Of a DNA stretch of 64,000 bases, positions 11,822 to 24,800 are shown piece by piece (the stretch's first letter is position 1; each line of letters begins with the position of its first letter). The translations under genes were made by a program, and so were the position numbers. The DNA is taken from contig NC_044019.1 in assembly GCF_900496995.4 (NCBI RefSeq), positions 1,798,001 through 1,862,000 on the forward strand, in the 5' to 3' direction. The DNA is from Aquila chrysaetos chrysaetos. Taxonomy: Eukaryota > Chordata > Aves > Accipitriformes > Accipitridae. Under the pieces are notes generated by a model that saw only the letters and a list, made by a program, of their open reading frames with translations, was not told the DNA's origin and made no database searches.

Positions 11822-14800
11822 GTTGCCTTGCTCTGCCTGCAGGAGAAATGTCAGGAAGTGTCTGGTGGTGGGTGGGATGAAAGGAGGAAGCTGAACTCTA
11901 AAGAGAATATTCTAGCTCTGCTCGTGCAAACAAATGCCCCTCTGTATTTTGCTTGATAAGAACAACCAGGAGCAGGTCTTGCTGCGTGCAGGCAGGACAA
12001 GAGTGGAGTAGTCACTTACACATCTCTGAGGTATTTATTTGTATATGCTGCATTATCCACAGCGCTCCATGAACTGGAGGGTGAAAAGATGTAAACAGCT
12101 AGGAAGAAATACAAGCGTCATCAATAATTAATAGTGTCTTTTTGTAATGGGAATGATCCAGTATTAATTATGAAGTTAATTTCTATTTGGATGGATTTGT
12201 GGGTTTATATTAAATTTGGACCAGCATTTAAGTTCAGTGCAATCATGCTTTATTCTAATGACAATAATTATAAATCTATTCTGCATCTTCTTTTTAAGTC
12301 TAAATAACACAGGCTTTTGTTTCCAAACATGCCAGACATCAGTTTTTGCGTACCAAATATGGCAGTTCTCAGATCCCCAACGTGAATCTAGTTATAAATA
12401 CAAAGGAAATTGTTTTCATTCATTGTCACTGTGCAACCCTGTGGAAATGCAAAAATAAGCCCAGAACATAGATAATGATAAGTACACTGGATTTCTAAAA
12501 TCACAGAGTCAACAGTGATGAAGGAACTTAATTGCATACATCATGAAATATTTAAACAGATAGTGACCAACCTGTGCCAATGTGGTATCTAGACTTTTAC
12601 ACCTAATTCTGTATTATAAACAGCTGATGCTACTCTGTGTCAGTGACTCTCAATCTTTTTTATTCTGTGTCTTTAAAAATTGTCAGTACGCCATCCACAA
12701 GTCACTGTTTCTTGTACTTTTGAAGCTTATTTTTTGTACCGGGTGATCTATTGTGAAAAAGTCTATGGCAGAAGCACAAAACTCAGAGGGAGAAGAGAGC
12801 TGGGTTTCTTATTTAACTATAGACCATCAGCTAGTTACATCCTTGAGACATTGATGCATCTAGTCATAGCAGATTGCGGGTGGAGGTTAGCATAGGGAGG
12901 AAGCAGAAAGCTCATCTTTGTTGCAGTAAGGTCTTCTTACATGGTCATTAACTATTTTCCAGCTATGTTCATGCCTTGCTTGTGCTACCAGTATAGATTT
13001 ATTGGCGAGTTTTTCTAATGGAGATCCAGTTTATAGCAACAGAAGTTTTGTACCGGGCGCATAGCAGATTCTTGTGTCAAGGCACAAGAGAGGAAATACG
13101 AATTTTCTCTTTGCTTTTGTGTCTTTGCTTTTGTTTTTACATCTGCCATTCTCTCCTTGCTGAAAATCTAAACTCCCACGCCACATAAACTTCCTTCCTG
13201 CTTCATAGCCCTGTGTTTCTTTGATCAGCAGGGGAAGAGTTAGCGTTGGCAACAAGCTGTCAACTTTGAGCACCCAGAGTAAGATAGGGTGAGATTAGGA
13301 AGACATCAATGAGACATTGTTTCAGACTGCTTGCAGGCTCTCCTAGGCATGTGGTACAATGGTGTTCAGAGAGTATTATTTGCCATAGTAAGGTGCCAAA
13401 GCTAATTAAAAAAAAAAAAAGTCAACTGTTAGACTTCTGCAAAATCTGAGTGTGTTCAAGGTCACAAATTTTGCCTGGGATAGGTGTCAGGTTGTCAGAC
13501 CTATAATCCTCTGGGAAGTCTATTCAACTGCCTGATGCTACAGCAGTATTGATTTTATCCTTGTCTTCTGAGAGTTACTGAAAAATGACATGAATAATCT
13601 ATGGAGTTGTTTGGCCATTTCTGTTGTTTGGAGACCTCTTTATTGCAAGTTATGCAGGAGTGCCCACTTACAAACTCTGGTTGCTGCTTTTTAACATCAT
13701 CCTGAATTTCGTGCTGTGACCACATCACTTTTCCCAAATGCAGAATAAAACTGTTTATTTGAATACTTCTGCCATTTTCTTGTTATGAAAAAAAGGTTTT
13801 CCAATTTTCTTATGGATATCTCCTGTATCTTTCCAATGTTCCCCCTTTTGTGTGAGTTTATGTTTTGGAAATAATAGTGGATTAAAAAAAATACACAGAG
13901 AAGACATTGCCAGTCTTTAAATTTTTGAGAAAGTCATGGCAGTCTGATGAAATACAGCATTGTGAGTCTACTCATTTTTTCTGCCCCACTTACATTCTTT
14001 GCATAGCCAAACATTAACCAGAACTGCAGTTCAGAACTGCTGGTATTTTTGCAGAGCTGATGTATCTGTTTCCTGTTGAGTGCTTGTCTCGTTTGTAAGA
14101 ATGAAGACCAGGATTCTCTTTAACAGCTACCTCCCATTCTTGTCACATATTTATTGTCAGTGACAAAATTTTAAATTCTCTTAATAGAAGAAATAGAAGC
14201 TGCTAACTGTCGGGCAGCAGGATAAATTTTAGTTACACGTATCTTGTTTCTCTCCATAGCTCAAGGAAATGTATAGATTGATGGCTTTGTCGTACAACTG
14301 TTCTGAGTGTGTCTGCAAGGCAGTAAGCATCCTTAACTCCAATTGACTTTGTTGGAAGAGGAGGGCTCTTGGAGCCTCTTGGAAGACAGACTTGGCATGC
14401 TCAAGTGTGCCTTCAGCAGGCACGCACGGTGTGTACAAGCATCACTCTGCCCACTGGCAGAACACAGCTACTGCTGAGAGAGGAGAAAACAGGCAGCCAG
14501 GGGAGGGAGACACCAGTTGTTCCAGTGCTCAAGACACCAGATTCCTCTTCTTGCCTTTCTGTGGATTGTGTGATCTTGGACAAGTCACAGGACTTCCCCA
14601 TCTTGGAGGTCTCTATTTTTAAGCCAGGGTATGAAGTTAAACATGTTAAAGGTAATGAGATGGCCAGATACAATGGCAGTGGGAACTGCATGAGTATGAA
14701 TGATAAGTAGTTGCGCTTCTCAGGTTATAGTAGTGGTGTATAACATTTCCTTCTTGGTTTCAACAATTCCACTGATTCTTTTTTCAGGCCCAGTGATTGT

Positions 14801-17800
14801 CTTACCCATCCAGTCTCACCAACCAAGCTCTCCCTCACAACCACTAGAACACAAAGCAGTGTCAGAAAAAACACTGAGGAGTAAAGCAATGTTCTTGGAT
14901 CTGCTAAGCAGTGCAAAGTAATTGTAAACAGGCTAGAGATTCCTCCTGTGACTTTCCTTGCACATCATGGGAAGGGTAGGGAGAAGAGGGAAAGGGAAAA
15001 GAGGGGACACGACTGGGGAAGTTTCCTGTTGCACTGCTTTACTGCTCTGCTGAACATTTCTTTCACAGAAGACCTTGTTTTTCTCTTATGTGACTTTGAT
15101 GCTAGTTTGATTTCTGACAGAGGACTCACAACTACTGCTACTTAAGACATTTCAGTAACTTAATTCAGTTGACAGAAATGAGAAATGGAAAATCCTGAAC
15201 TTTAACCCTTGCAGGTTGAGAGAACACAGTCTCCAGCAGAACTGTGAACTTTTCATGTCAGTGGTGTTCAGGTAGCAGACTTCCCTGCAGATCCAATATT
15301 ACCTTTTTTGTAGACTCTTGAGCCTGGTTCGGATCCTTTTGTTCCATTAGGAATCAAGATTATATCCACTGAAATCAATGATGTTACTGTGCAAGGACAA
15401 TCAACCCCTTCTTCCCTTCTTTCAGTCTCTAAATTTGCTTAACTATCAGTGTAATCTCTTGTCTGGCCCTGCATTACTTTCACTCATCTGGGTTAAGAAA
15501 TGGCCTACAGGCATATTTGTCATGGTATACAGGAAAAACCTCTTGGAGAGCAGATTTAATTTGCGCTCAAGGAGGGAGTGAAAGCCGTGCAGGAGGCAGA
15601 GGAGAACTCTCATCATCAAGTGCCACTGGGAAGTTGCTGAGAGCTCTGCTGTGCAGCTGAATAGCCGTTACAGCAGCTGTTAGCCACTCCTTTCATCCTG
15701 CCTCTCAGCTTTATCTACCAGATGTTGCTGTAGGCATTTTACTTCCTCCTTTATTCTATAAGGTGACGCTGTTATTCATGAAACTGTGTTGAGCCCTAGA
15801 ATAATGAAACTGTTCTGCAGAAATCCTTGTTCCAGACAGGTTTATCTGAGTGCACTACAAACTTGACTAGCAGAGCCTGCAGCAGGGTAAGGATGCTAGC
15901 CTGCACCTTCTGGGTGCCTCACTGCTCTGATCTCCCTGTGCAGTCCTTCTTTTGCTTCCTGCTGTTTTAAATTTAAAATTCCCGAGTATGTCTAGTTCTG
16001 TGACATACTTGAATTTGTGCAAACAGCCATTAAACTGTTTCCTTCTTGATCAAAAATGCCCAGGGAACGCCCAGGGAATGCAGACACAGCAGCTCCTCAC
16101 AACATTTAATTGCTTCTTTAGCGGTGGTACACGTTACTGTGATTCATGCAATTTTACTGTTTGTACATGGGACACTTACAGAACCTCATGGGGTAATTAT
16201 TCTTAATTAGCAGGTTGGACACATGCTGCTCTTTCCTCCTGCAATCTGCAATTAATAATATAGAGATAATGCAGATTTCTTCTTGTCAGTCTTTTGTTTA
16301 TGTTTATAGGAGGAGGAAAAGGTTTAGGGAAAGATGATCTAAATCAACCACCTGCTGAGATTCATGCCTTTCCTACCTGAAGATTACCTTGCGCTCGATG
16401 GCAGCTGAGATGTTCATAACTTCAGACACCTCAGTGTCAGCCTGATTCCCTCTTTCAAATATTCCTCTAAGGCCGGCTGCAGGTCTTTTTCTCTTCAGTC
16501 ATGAACTGCTGCTTACCATGGCTCAATTCACTTTTGTAGATCAGTTGTACAGTATGAAAAATCTTTGGAAGTCGTAACACTGGTGTTATCTTTTAAGTAG
16601 CTATTAATATTTTGGAGGAGGGAAGCATCTTCTCCTTTTTTGCTTCTCCCAACAGCCCCTATTAAACTAAACTAATGTACGTCTGCACTAAACGTCCCAA
16701 TAACCAGATCAATATGAAGATGGAGAAATACTACAGAGCCACTTCAAATGTTATAGCAGTTGTCATAAACAGTTTCCAGTCTCAGACACAATGTTTATTT
16801 ACAGTGGGACATACTAGGGAGAACATCTCGAGCTTTCTTCCTCAGTGTTTGTTTTTATATGAAAACGGCAAGCTCCCTAGTGTGAATATTTACAAAATAG
16901 GTGATTGTTACCGGAGGTCATTTTTATTTCAAAGTCCTCATAGGGACATAAATGTTTCTTTGATTTCAAGCCCAGGATACATAGTTACAAAACATGTAAT
17001 CATATCCTGGCCTCTACTAGATGTGTGGAAATTCAAAGCTACTTTGTAGACTTCAGATAAGTTGTACAGATTTATGCAGGACTGGGAGCAGGATTATACT
17101 CTTTATTTCTTTCAAAGGATGCTAAAAATTAATAGCTCCCTAAAATACAGTGCGCTTACACTTAGGACACAACAAAGGTGAAACCAACCCTTTTACACTC
17201 AAGATTTTTTGTTGCTTCCTGAACAGAGATAACCAGGTGTGACAGCGAGGCAGTGCCAGTTGTTTGTGTGCAGGAAGAGCCAGTCCCAAATTTCTTCTTC
17301 CAGCGCTTTAACCTCTGAGACACCTCGTGGTGGAAGCATTTACTGCTCGCAAAGAGGGGCTGACATCTCGGAGAGAATCCATTTTAAAATAACTTGGGGC
17401 TTCCATTCTGCTGCACATGGAAGTGGTCGAAGTCATACAGCCAGTACAATACCAATTTGGGGAAAAGATTGATCTATAGCAGATTTTTATTTAAAAAACG
17501 TAAAGCCACGGGAAAATTAATTTTGTTAAGAACAAAGTCAGCCTTTGACTGCCCAGGGCTTCACAAATATTTATGAGATCGATTGATAGTATTTTATCAC
17601 AACAATGCAACAGTTACCGTTTCTGCGCAAATAAAACAAAAGTGGCTTTCACTTGGGTTTCACGTGGGGTTTGGTTCTTCAGACCTGAAACTGAATGTGA
17701 AACATCAGTGGGAGCTTGGGAGCGTGATGGATTGAAACCCTCATGAAGTGAAAGTATAAAAATGCCATGTTGTTCTAATGTTAGCATGTCTGCAGCGCAA

Positions 17801-18150
17801 CACCGCTGAAACCAGTGACGTTAAATAGATGGAAAGCGCTCTCAGCCTGTTTTCTGTATTAGAACGTGGAATATAGTGACCACAACCGCTGTGAATTTTT
17901 ACAGCTGCTTTATTTTTCTACTGAGAGCACACTGCTTTACATTTTGGGGACCTGACGCCCTCTTTCTCATCAGCAGAGGAGACAGAGCCCAGAGCCCTGT
18001 CCTGCGCTTACAGGGAGTTCGTCCGTTGTGGGTTGCTGTTGGCCGGCTGTCCGGCTTTTCAAACGAAATGGAGTGAAAGCGACCTCCCACGCCGGAGCTG
18101 CGTTTCCACTGCCACCCTTGAATGAATAAATAAGAAACTTTTTGTATCAA
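7141..18150. other. ZMYM4-SFPQ intergenic region
   Basis: About 11 kb of AT-rich DNA separates the divergent ZMYM4 and SFPQ promoters. I see no exon with recognisable protein similarity, no tRNA-type B box and no intact transposon. Small landmarks are a (TTGG)n patch near 9117-9130, a 32-base A run at 11786-11817, and a slightly GC-richer segment at about 10.8-11.8 kb with a 219-codon minus-strand open frame of no recognised family. Distal regulatory elements are plausible but none can be named from sequence alone. Confidence 0.6.
11786..11817 (+). repeat. poly-A tract (32 A)
   Basis: An uninterrupted run of 32 A. It could be the tail of a retroposed sequence, but I found no flanking target-site duplication or recognisable body upstream, so it is listed only as a homopolymer. 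Confidence 0.9.
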
Positions 18151-18454
18151 ATTTGCTTTCAAAGCACAAGTGAAGGCTGCCGACCGCGCGGAAAGTAGCC
18201 AGCCGTATTTATTCGAAAAACGCACGTATTGGAGATTTTCCCAGATGACGCCTGTGGCCGCTCAGCCGGGGGTGCCACAAGGCCCCGCGGCTCTGCTCTC
18301 TCTGCGGGCGAGCGGCTTCCCGAAGCCGGCGGCCGCCCGGAGCCGCCCTGCCCGGGCCGCAGGGCTGGGCCGGGGCCGCGGCCTGCGCAACGCGTGGCCG
18401 CCCCCGGCCGGCGGCCGGGCCGGCGGGTTCCCCTCCGACTGACTCCCCAGGCAG

Positions 18455-18725
18455 CCAATGGCAAGCCGGGCTCCTTTCGTGACTTCGCCTCCCGCCGACC
18501 AAACTGCCCAATCAGCACGCAGGAGGTTAACGGATCGTCCCGTGCGAACGTCGGCGGTCAAAGGAGCCAATCGGCAGAGGGCAGGTTCCTTACCAATGAG
18601 ATCAAAGAGTTAGCGGAATAGGGACGTGCCATTGGCGACTCCACCTATCTGTCAGCGCCGCCGAGGCCGGTGGTTGGCTGGCGGGGCGGAGGGGCGGTTT
18701 CCGGGGGCGGGGAAACTATATTAGG
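18455..18725 (+). promoter_or_regulatory. SFPQ: SFPQ promoter with five CCAAT boxes
   Basis: Five CCAAT boxes lie within 180 bp: forward at 18455, 18508, 18567 and 18593, and inverted (ATTGG) at 18631. They are followed by GC boxes at about 18684-18712 (three GGGCGG-like cores) and a TATA-like element, CTATATTA, at about 18717-18724. Just downstream, at about 18761-18775, is CGCCGCCATTTTGAG, a YY1-type motif expected in the 5' UTR. Tandem CCAAT boxes are the binding pattern of NF-Y and fit a strongly and ubiquitously expressed gene such as SFPQ. Factor binding and the start site near 18745-18755 are inferred. Confidence 0.75.
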
Positions 18726-18842
18726 GGCGGACAAAGGCGGCGGCGAGGCCGTTTAGTTCGCCGCCATTTTGAGCAGCGGGCTCTGAGGAGCAGCAGTTGC
18801 GGCCGGAGCACTTCTCCTCCTCCTCCTTCCTCCATCACCACC

Positions 18843-21800
18843 ATGTCGCGGGATCGGTTCCGTAGCCGTGGCGGCGGGGGAGGCGGCTTCCACCGGCGCG
18901 GCGGCGGCGGTGGCCGCGGCGGCCCCAACCACGATTTCCGCTCTCCGCCGCCCGGCATGGGCATGGGCCAGAACCGCGGCCCCATGGGGGGCGGCCCGCA
19001 AGGCCCGGGCGGCCCGCCGGGCGGAGGCCCGAAGCCCGAGCCTCCGAAGCCGCCCGCGTCGACCTCCGCTCCGCCTTCTTCGTCCTCTTCAGCCGCCGCC
19101 ACCACGGCGGGGCCTGCCGGCAGCCAGGCCGGCCCGGGAGCGCCTCCGCCGTCCGCGCTGCCCGCCGGGCAGCCGCCGCAGCAGCAGGCCCCGGTGTCGG
19201 CGCCCTCCTCGGCTCCCTCCGGCCCGGGGGGACAGCCGCAGCCCAAGCCGAGCCCCAGCCCCACCCCAGCCGGCGGCCCTAAGAAAGGACAAGGACAGTC
19301 GCCCGGCGGCGGGCCCAAGGGACCGGGCGGCCCCCAGCAGGGGCCCGGCGGGCCGCACAAGGGCGGACCGGGGCACCGCGGCGGGCCGGGCGGAGAGCCG
19401 CGCGGCCGCGGGCAGCAGCACCAGGGACAGCAGAGCCTGTCCGCGCAGCAGGGCTCGGCCGGCGGCGGCGGCGAGAAGCTCTCGGATGAGGTGAGTCATG
19501 GCGCCCTCCCCCTCCCCGAGCCACAAGATGGCGGCGGCTGCGGCCGGGCACGGCGGTTCTGCGCTCCCTCGCCGCCATTTTGAGGGGAGGAGCGCGGCGG
19601 CGGGGGGCCCGGGAGAAGGGCGAGGCGAGAGGGGCGGCGGCGCTGGGCGCAGGCGGCCTGCGGGGACGCCTCGACATAACGTGCGTGTTCCCTAGGTGCC
19701 TAGGCAGTTCCCGACTGCAGCCTGAGGGGGTCTGTGGCAGCATGGGTTTGTATTCGCTTGCGGTGCCCTGGAGGTGTTCTGGGCTTCCTGGCAGGAGAAG
19801 GCCGCAGGTTGGCGGTGCAGGCGGCGGGGCTGCACGCAGTGATGGCTCGAACCGGTCTGCTTCTTTGTAGGGATTCAAAGCAAACCTCTCTCTTCTGAGG
19901 CGACCCGGGGAGAAGACCTATACTCAGCGTTGCCGCTTGTTTGTTGGGAATTTGCCTGCTGACATAACAGATGAAGACTTTAAAAGACTGTTTGCCAAAT
20001 ATGGGGAGCCGGGAGAGGTTTTTATCAACAAGGGGAAAGGCTTTGGATTCATTAAATTGGTAGGCTTTCACACTGTACGTCCATCCGTTTAATTCTCACG
20101 AAATAATAAGTTATAGCTTGGTTTTCTAAAACTGGATCTTAAACTTTCCTCAGGAATCTAGAGCTCTTGCAGAAATTGCAAAGGCAGAACTGGATGATAC
20201 CCCCATGAGGGGTCGACAGCTTCGTGTTCGGTTTGCCACACATGCTGCTGCTCTTTCAGTGCGTAATCTTTCACCCTACGTGTCCAACGAGTTGCTGGAG
20301 GAAGCTTTTTCCCAGTTTGGTCCAGTGGAAAGAGCTGTTGTGATTGTAGATGATCGAGGTAGATCGACAGGAAAAGGCATTGTTGAATTTGCATCAAAGC
20401 CAGCTGCAAGAAAAGCATTTGAACGGTGTACTGAAGGAGTGTTTTTGTTGACAACGTAAGTATTTTGCTGCTTAGGATTTTTAGTTTTAAGCTGAATAAA
20501 TTGCCGGCTTCTGGTTTTTCAGAATGGAGATTCTTATGGAAAAGTGAAATGAGTATTTTTTTGTTCAGCACTCCTAGGCCAGTTATTGTGGAACCATTGG
20601 AACAACTGGATGATGAAGATGGTCTTCCAGAAAAGCTTGCTCAGAAGAATCCGATGTATCAAAAGTAGGCACTGTCTTTTGGTATAAAGAGTATATAGGT
20701 GATGTGCATAGTATTGTCCCTGACTCTGAAGGAGATGGAGTAATTTTTCAGAAACAGGCTTTGATTTTGAGTAGTATTTTCAGTTCTTGGGTGTTTTTTT
20801 TTTTTTTTTGAAGAGTGTGTTTGTAGATAATATACTGATTTGTTCAGTATATTCACTAAGTGTTACACAAGCAGTTTTCTACATTGTATCACAAAGAAAC
20901 AGTAAAGCCTAAATAGCAGCCCATTAACAGATTTTTTTTTTTTTTGGTATATATGTAGAAACTCTTGAAAATCAGACCTCAACTGTTTGCTCATCCTGTT
21001 GAGAACTGTCATCTCACTTAAGGTGTATCTCATGTTGATGATCCCATAGGGAACTTAGAAACTGATGTTTTTTTAACTCATTGCATGACTAATAAAAACT
21101 AGTTGCCTGTGGATTTGCCTTCCAAAGCTGACCACTGGGCATAAAAGAGTAGATAAGAGTCCATAGGAGTCTTTTCCTAAGTAGCCATTTTAGGTTAGGA
21201 TCTGCATATTAAACCTCTTCGTTGTAGAACTGTTGTGTTTTCCCAGATCACAAAAGGGAGTGCAGAGGGGAAATCCAGTCAGTCCTGTTTGTATGAGAAA
21301 GTGTTCAAAATTACTTGCTTTGATCAAAAGCTATAAATGGTTTAGAGGCAGTGTCTTTGAAACAGTGTAGATTAGTATAGTGTTTCTAAAATGTTAAAAT
21401 ATTTTACATTGCTAATGTATGGAAAGCTTTTGAACTTTCCTAGTTTTGTTCCATTAATTACTGAATCTTAGGCTGCAGTTTCTTTATAGGACAGCATAAG
21501 CTGTTGGCCCTTAGGCATTTTGCAAATTATTTAAGTTAGTGAAGATTATTACTTGCCTTTAACATGCAGTGCTTTGGGTAAGTCAGCACTGAAAAAAATC
21601 CATCTTTCCATATGCTGTTGTTTTGAGCAGCTGTACCTACTTGGGCAAAGGCCTGTCTTGTTTGAGGATTTTGCACCTGGCAGTTGCCAGCAATGGAGTG
21701 TCTAAGGAAGAAGTTAAGAACAAGATAAACATGCAGTAGAACTGTAAGTGGGAAGATTTGTTTGGATGTGATAGTGCAGGAGTCTCCATATTTGCTATGG

Positions 21801-24800
21801 TAGTCGTAGAGTTTATTTATATTAAATGCTGCTGTTAAGCATGTAAAATGCTGTACTGTTACCAGCATTGTGTCACAGCAAGTTTTCTATCACATAGTTG
21901 TGAGGTAGTGTTTTCAGGACTCCTTTGATGTTCCCTGGTAATTCTGCTGTTTTGCTTGTGATCTTTTATTGACCTTCAGTTTCCAGGTTTACCCAGTCTG
22001 AATGAGCATCTTCCTTTCTGCAGGGAAAGAGAGACTCCTCCCCGTTTCGCTCAGCCTGGCAGTTTTGAATTCGAATATTCCCAGAGGTGGAAATCTTTAG
22101 ATGAAATGGAAAAACAGCAGAGAGAGCAAGTGGCAAAAAACATGAAAGATGCCAAGGACAAACTTGAAAGTGAGATGGAAGATGCTTATCATGAACATCA
22201 GGCAAACCTCTTGCGTCAAGGTAATTGGCTCTGAATTCTGTATCATCTTTTTGCTTTAAATGCTAGCTTAAATGTATAGCTGTTTAATGGTTTAATGAAT
22301 AAATTCATGCTTCCTACTGCTAACTTAAGAATTTCAGGCTTAAGAAAGAGCAACTGGTAGTTTTTAAGTTTTTATTTAATTGAAATATTGTTAAGAATAG
22401 TGATGCTCAGAAGGTAGCTGTCTGCCATACTGCAGATGAGGTTGATCTAATTCTGATCTGAGTTTAAATATGAGTTTGTGAAATAGCTGCTGACAGCCTT
22501 CATTTCTGCAGACCTTATGAGGCGTCAGGAAGAACTGAGGCGTATGGAAGAACTCCATAATCAAGAAATGCAGAAACGCAAGGAAATTCAGCTGAGGTTG
22601 GTTTGGCTTTCATGGGATTTTTTTCAATGTTACATTTGTTTCTTATTTTAAAATGACTTATGTATGAAAGTTTTTATTTTTCAAGAAATACCATTGCTGC
22701 TTCAGTTTGTGTATAAGAAATTGAACTGCAGTGTAAGTTTTTCCTTGAGTATTTGAGGATCATAGAGTATCTTTTTTTCCTTAAGTGTAATCATTCAGTG
22801 CCTTTTAAATCACTTGTGCAAGTGATGTTCATGAGATAAGTGGACGTGTTACACTCCTGGGGTTTAACAATCTGCTTTGGGATGATCAGGCAGGAGGAGG
22901 AGCGTCGCAGGCGGGAAGAGGAAATGATGATACGTCAGCGGGAGATGGAAGAACAAATGAGAAGACAGAGGGAAGAGAATTATAGTAGAATGGGTTACAT
23001 GGATCCAGTAAGTGAAATCATGATGGTTTTTGGATACATTACCATGTTCAGGAATTTTTTTGATCTGTTTTCAAGATTGATGCGTTTGGCTTTCTTTATG
23101 TTACATAATGGGATGTCTTTGTGTAGGTGAAATGGTAGTAGTTAGCTGTACATATGCTTTATTTCCTGAAAGGTATGGATTTCAGTAGTTGATTATCTGT
23201 GCTAAAAGTTGTTTCTTCTATGCAGAGGGAGAGAGACATGAGAATGGGTGGTGCTACCACAATGAACATGGGAGGTAAAGAATTTTTAAATAATTACTTT
23301 ATGTGGTTACCTTAGAAATTGTCAGAATATGATTATATATTTTTCTTTCTTAGATCCTTATGCTTCTGCAGCCCAGAAATTTCCACCTCTCGGAGGTGGT
23401 GGCGGCATAGGTTATGAAGCTAATCCAGGAGTTGGCCAAGCAGCCATGAGTGGTTCTATGATGGGAAGTGACATGGTAATGTATCCTGTGGTGGCTTTAG
23501 TTTAGCACAGGGGAAATGTTGTGGCTGGGAATTGAGTTCTCTACCAGTGTTCGGATGGTTGTGTAAATTTCACTGTTAACTGCTGACTTTCTTGTCAGGT
23601 GTTTAACATGAAGACTAGTGTGGCAGTATGTAGTACTAGATTAGTTCTTAACCATTATGGTAGCTTACACAGTCGGAAGTTGTTTGTAAGTGGATTCAAA
23701 TGTGCTGTTAAGCATATTTGCAATTAACTCTGACTTTAGTGGACTTTGGAAATTCTGCGTCACTGTTAGGCTTGGAAGGATTTTTTTATAAATTCTAGAG
23801 TATCTGACAAATTTCATAATTAAAATACATAATGTAGTAGCTTTTCAGTGATTTGACATTCTGTATTTATGGACAAGAGAGATTTTTGTTCTCCTTTCCA
23901 ATGTGTAACATTGCATTTATTTTGGCCCTTCCAAGCCTAGTTAGGGTTGATGCATGTTGGTATGGGTATGCTGTTAATTCAAAAATCTGCGCTCATGACT
24001 ATTTAAGCAGCAGATTAACTTAAGTAATCAATGGTAAACAGCATATCACTTACTCTGTATGCTGATGTTTGCCATAGAAGAGCAGAAATGCTGTTTTTTA
24101 GCTTTAGGCATGTTCCAGTGATCCTTGACGGTAGCCATTTTGTGGTTCCTATCTCACAAAGGAATGATAGCCTGTTCTTGTTTTCCCGTGCTGGGCATGA
24201 CTATATAGGTAGAGTTTGTTAAAGCTACGGCATATCTCATCTTCTGAGGTATGTTTCCAAACTGTACTATTTTTGGCACACTATATGTGTGAATGGGCTT
24301 TGAGCCTGCTTGGTGTTATCACACTGAAGCAATATGGATGTAGATTAAAGAAATGCTTAATGGGTAGGATGGAAATCTATGTTGGCTTAGGTGGCAATAT
24401 TAGTGTGCTTTCACCCTCCTGAAAGGGTGTACACTCTGTAGCACAAGCTGAACTAAATGATTTTTGGGTGGGTTTAGGCCTCTGGCTTAACGTGGTGAGC
24501 TACCATAGTAGCTTGTCAGGTATCTTCTGTTTTTTTGGGGGAACCATATCTTTGCAATGATAACTTTGCAACCATCATTGATTCAGTAGACAGTGCCGTT
24601 GGCCTTAATGTATCTATATAATCTACTGATATTTAAGCAGTTCCTCAGTTTCCCGTGAACAGTTAGGCAGTCTGTGGTGAATGCTGTGTACATTTTTCTC
24701 CTGAAAATCATGGTACAGGTGCATGCTGAACTTGTGTAATACTTGAAAATGTGATATGGTCAGACGGTGTGACAGTAAGATGGTTTAACTGCCTTGAGTT

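Noticed and set aside
15320-15335. Possible tRNA B-box-like sequence GGTTCGGATCC
   Set aside because: It does not match the GGTTCGANTCC core exactly and no A box or cloverleaf arms were found around it.
18716-19360. Gly/Pro-rich open frames antisense or frame-shifted to SFPQ exon 1
   Set aside because: They are shadows of the low-complexity SFPQ coding exon.
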